Shown here piece after piece: positions 63,753 to 64,000 of a DNA stretch of 64,000 nt (its first letter is position 1; each line of letters starts with the position of its first letter). Position numbers and translations under genes: made by a program. The stretch spans positions 372,001-436,000 of the forward strand of contig NZ_JABTEX010000002.1 in NCBI RefSeq assembly GCF_015711645.1. Reading direction: 5' to 3'. Under the pieces are notes generated by a model. It saw only the letters and a program-made list of their open reading frames with translations. It was not told the origin of the DNA and made no database searches. This stretch comes from Planomonospora sp. ID82291 (GTDB lineage: Bacteria > Actinomycetota > Actinomycetes > Streptosporangiales > Streptosporangiaceae).

Positions 63753-63937
63753 GCCGCCCATCCTGCCAGCTTGACAACGCATTCCACGGTGCGCGCAGGC
63801 GTTCGAGTGAAGGCTGTTATGAAAGAAAATGGGCATACGAGACTTACGGCGCGAATTACCTGTCCCCGGGGGGCGCCTGCGGCCCATACGTTCCTCCGCG
63901 CCCCGGCCGTCCGCGACGCCCCGATACGCTCTGAGTC

Positions 63938-64000
63938 ATGAACGATCGGCGCCTGCTGCTGGTACACGCCCATCCCGACGACGAGACGATCGGCACCGGG
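63938..64000 (+). CDS. mshB: Mycothiol biosynthesis deacetylase MshB (first 21 codons)
   Basis: The window ends inside the gene. MNDRRLLLVHAHPDDETIGT contains the zinc-binding AHPDDE motif of the LmbE/PIG-L deacetylases, and the adjoining ETIGTG fits MshB (N-acetyl-1-D-myo-inosityl-2-amino-2-deoxy-glucopyranoside deacetylase). TACGCT stands 7 nt upstream of the ATG. Other LmbE-family deacetylases begin similarly, so the name rests on the short matching N-terminus and the actinomycete context. Confidence 0.8.
   Translation, partial: MNDRRLLLVHAHPDDETIGTG

Overview
The window is high-GC chromosomal DNA with strongly GC-biased third codon positions, many GTG starts and several TAnnnT boxes 6-8 nt upstream of start codons (leaderless-type promoters). 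Gene content (mshB, class II fructose bisphosphatase glpX, DUF1707 and DUF4245 proteins, soluble serine/threonine kinases, a MocR-type regulator, two different succinate dehydrogenases) indicates an actinomycete. The order fumC / fumarase I / glpX / DUF4245 / xseB / xseA / ispH / DUF6542 / rmuC / ychF is a familiar core neighbourhood of Streptomyces-like genera. Streptosporangiaceae is my best guess, by inference only.

Layout. 1-9 kb: the start of fumC, two tandem serine/threonine kinases, an OhrR-like MarR regulator, a decayed ECF sigma locus, two alpha/beta hydrolases and an iron-sulfur fumarase. 9-26.7 kb: twin 43-residue membrane peptides, a DMT exporter divergent from a MocR regulator, an MFS carrier, a DUF1707 protein, glpX, TetR and DUF4245 genes, then xseB and xseA separated by a PadR-CPBP protease operon (with a perfect 34-bp palindrome at its start) and a GNAT gene, followed by ispH, rmuC and ychF.

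26.7-41.1 kb: after a strong terminator, a colinear, translationally coupled block encodes a type IV secretion-like apparatus: a TcpC/VirB8-like protein, a 47-residue micro-ORF, a small two-helix membrane protein, a TcpE-MinD fusion, a VirB4-like ATPase, a VirB6/TrbL-like channel protein, an NTF2/VirB8-like protein and a lytic transglycosylase/NlpC-P60 enzyme. A Nudix gene and two proline-rich surface proteins follow, one ending in an LPATG motif. No relaxase, VirD4-type coupling protein, integrase or replication gene was seen, so this looks like a resident export system rather than an intact conjugative element. It is my main candidate for something under-described.

41.2-55 kb: two unrelated succinate dehydrogenase operons. 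The first (minus strand) has a membrane subunit resembling mycobacterial Sdh1. The second (plus strand) is the diheme cytochrome b558 type, with a divergent LysR gene. Between them lie a CheY-like regulator, a receiver-phosphatase, a chemoreceptor-like protein and a ChvE-like sugar-binding lipoprotein. 55-64 kb: an ArsR operon behind an operator-like palindrome, a Clp-N/HTH gene pair with a duplicated operator, a heterodimeric ABC exporter with one apparently dead ATP site, an S9 peptidase, and the first codons of mshB. No rRNA, tRNA, CRISPR array or insertion sequence was recognised.
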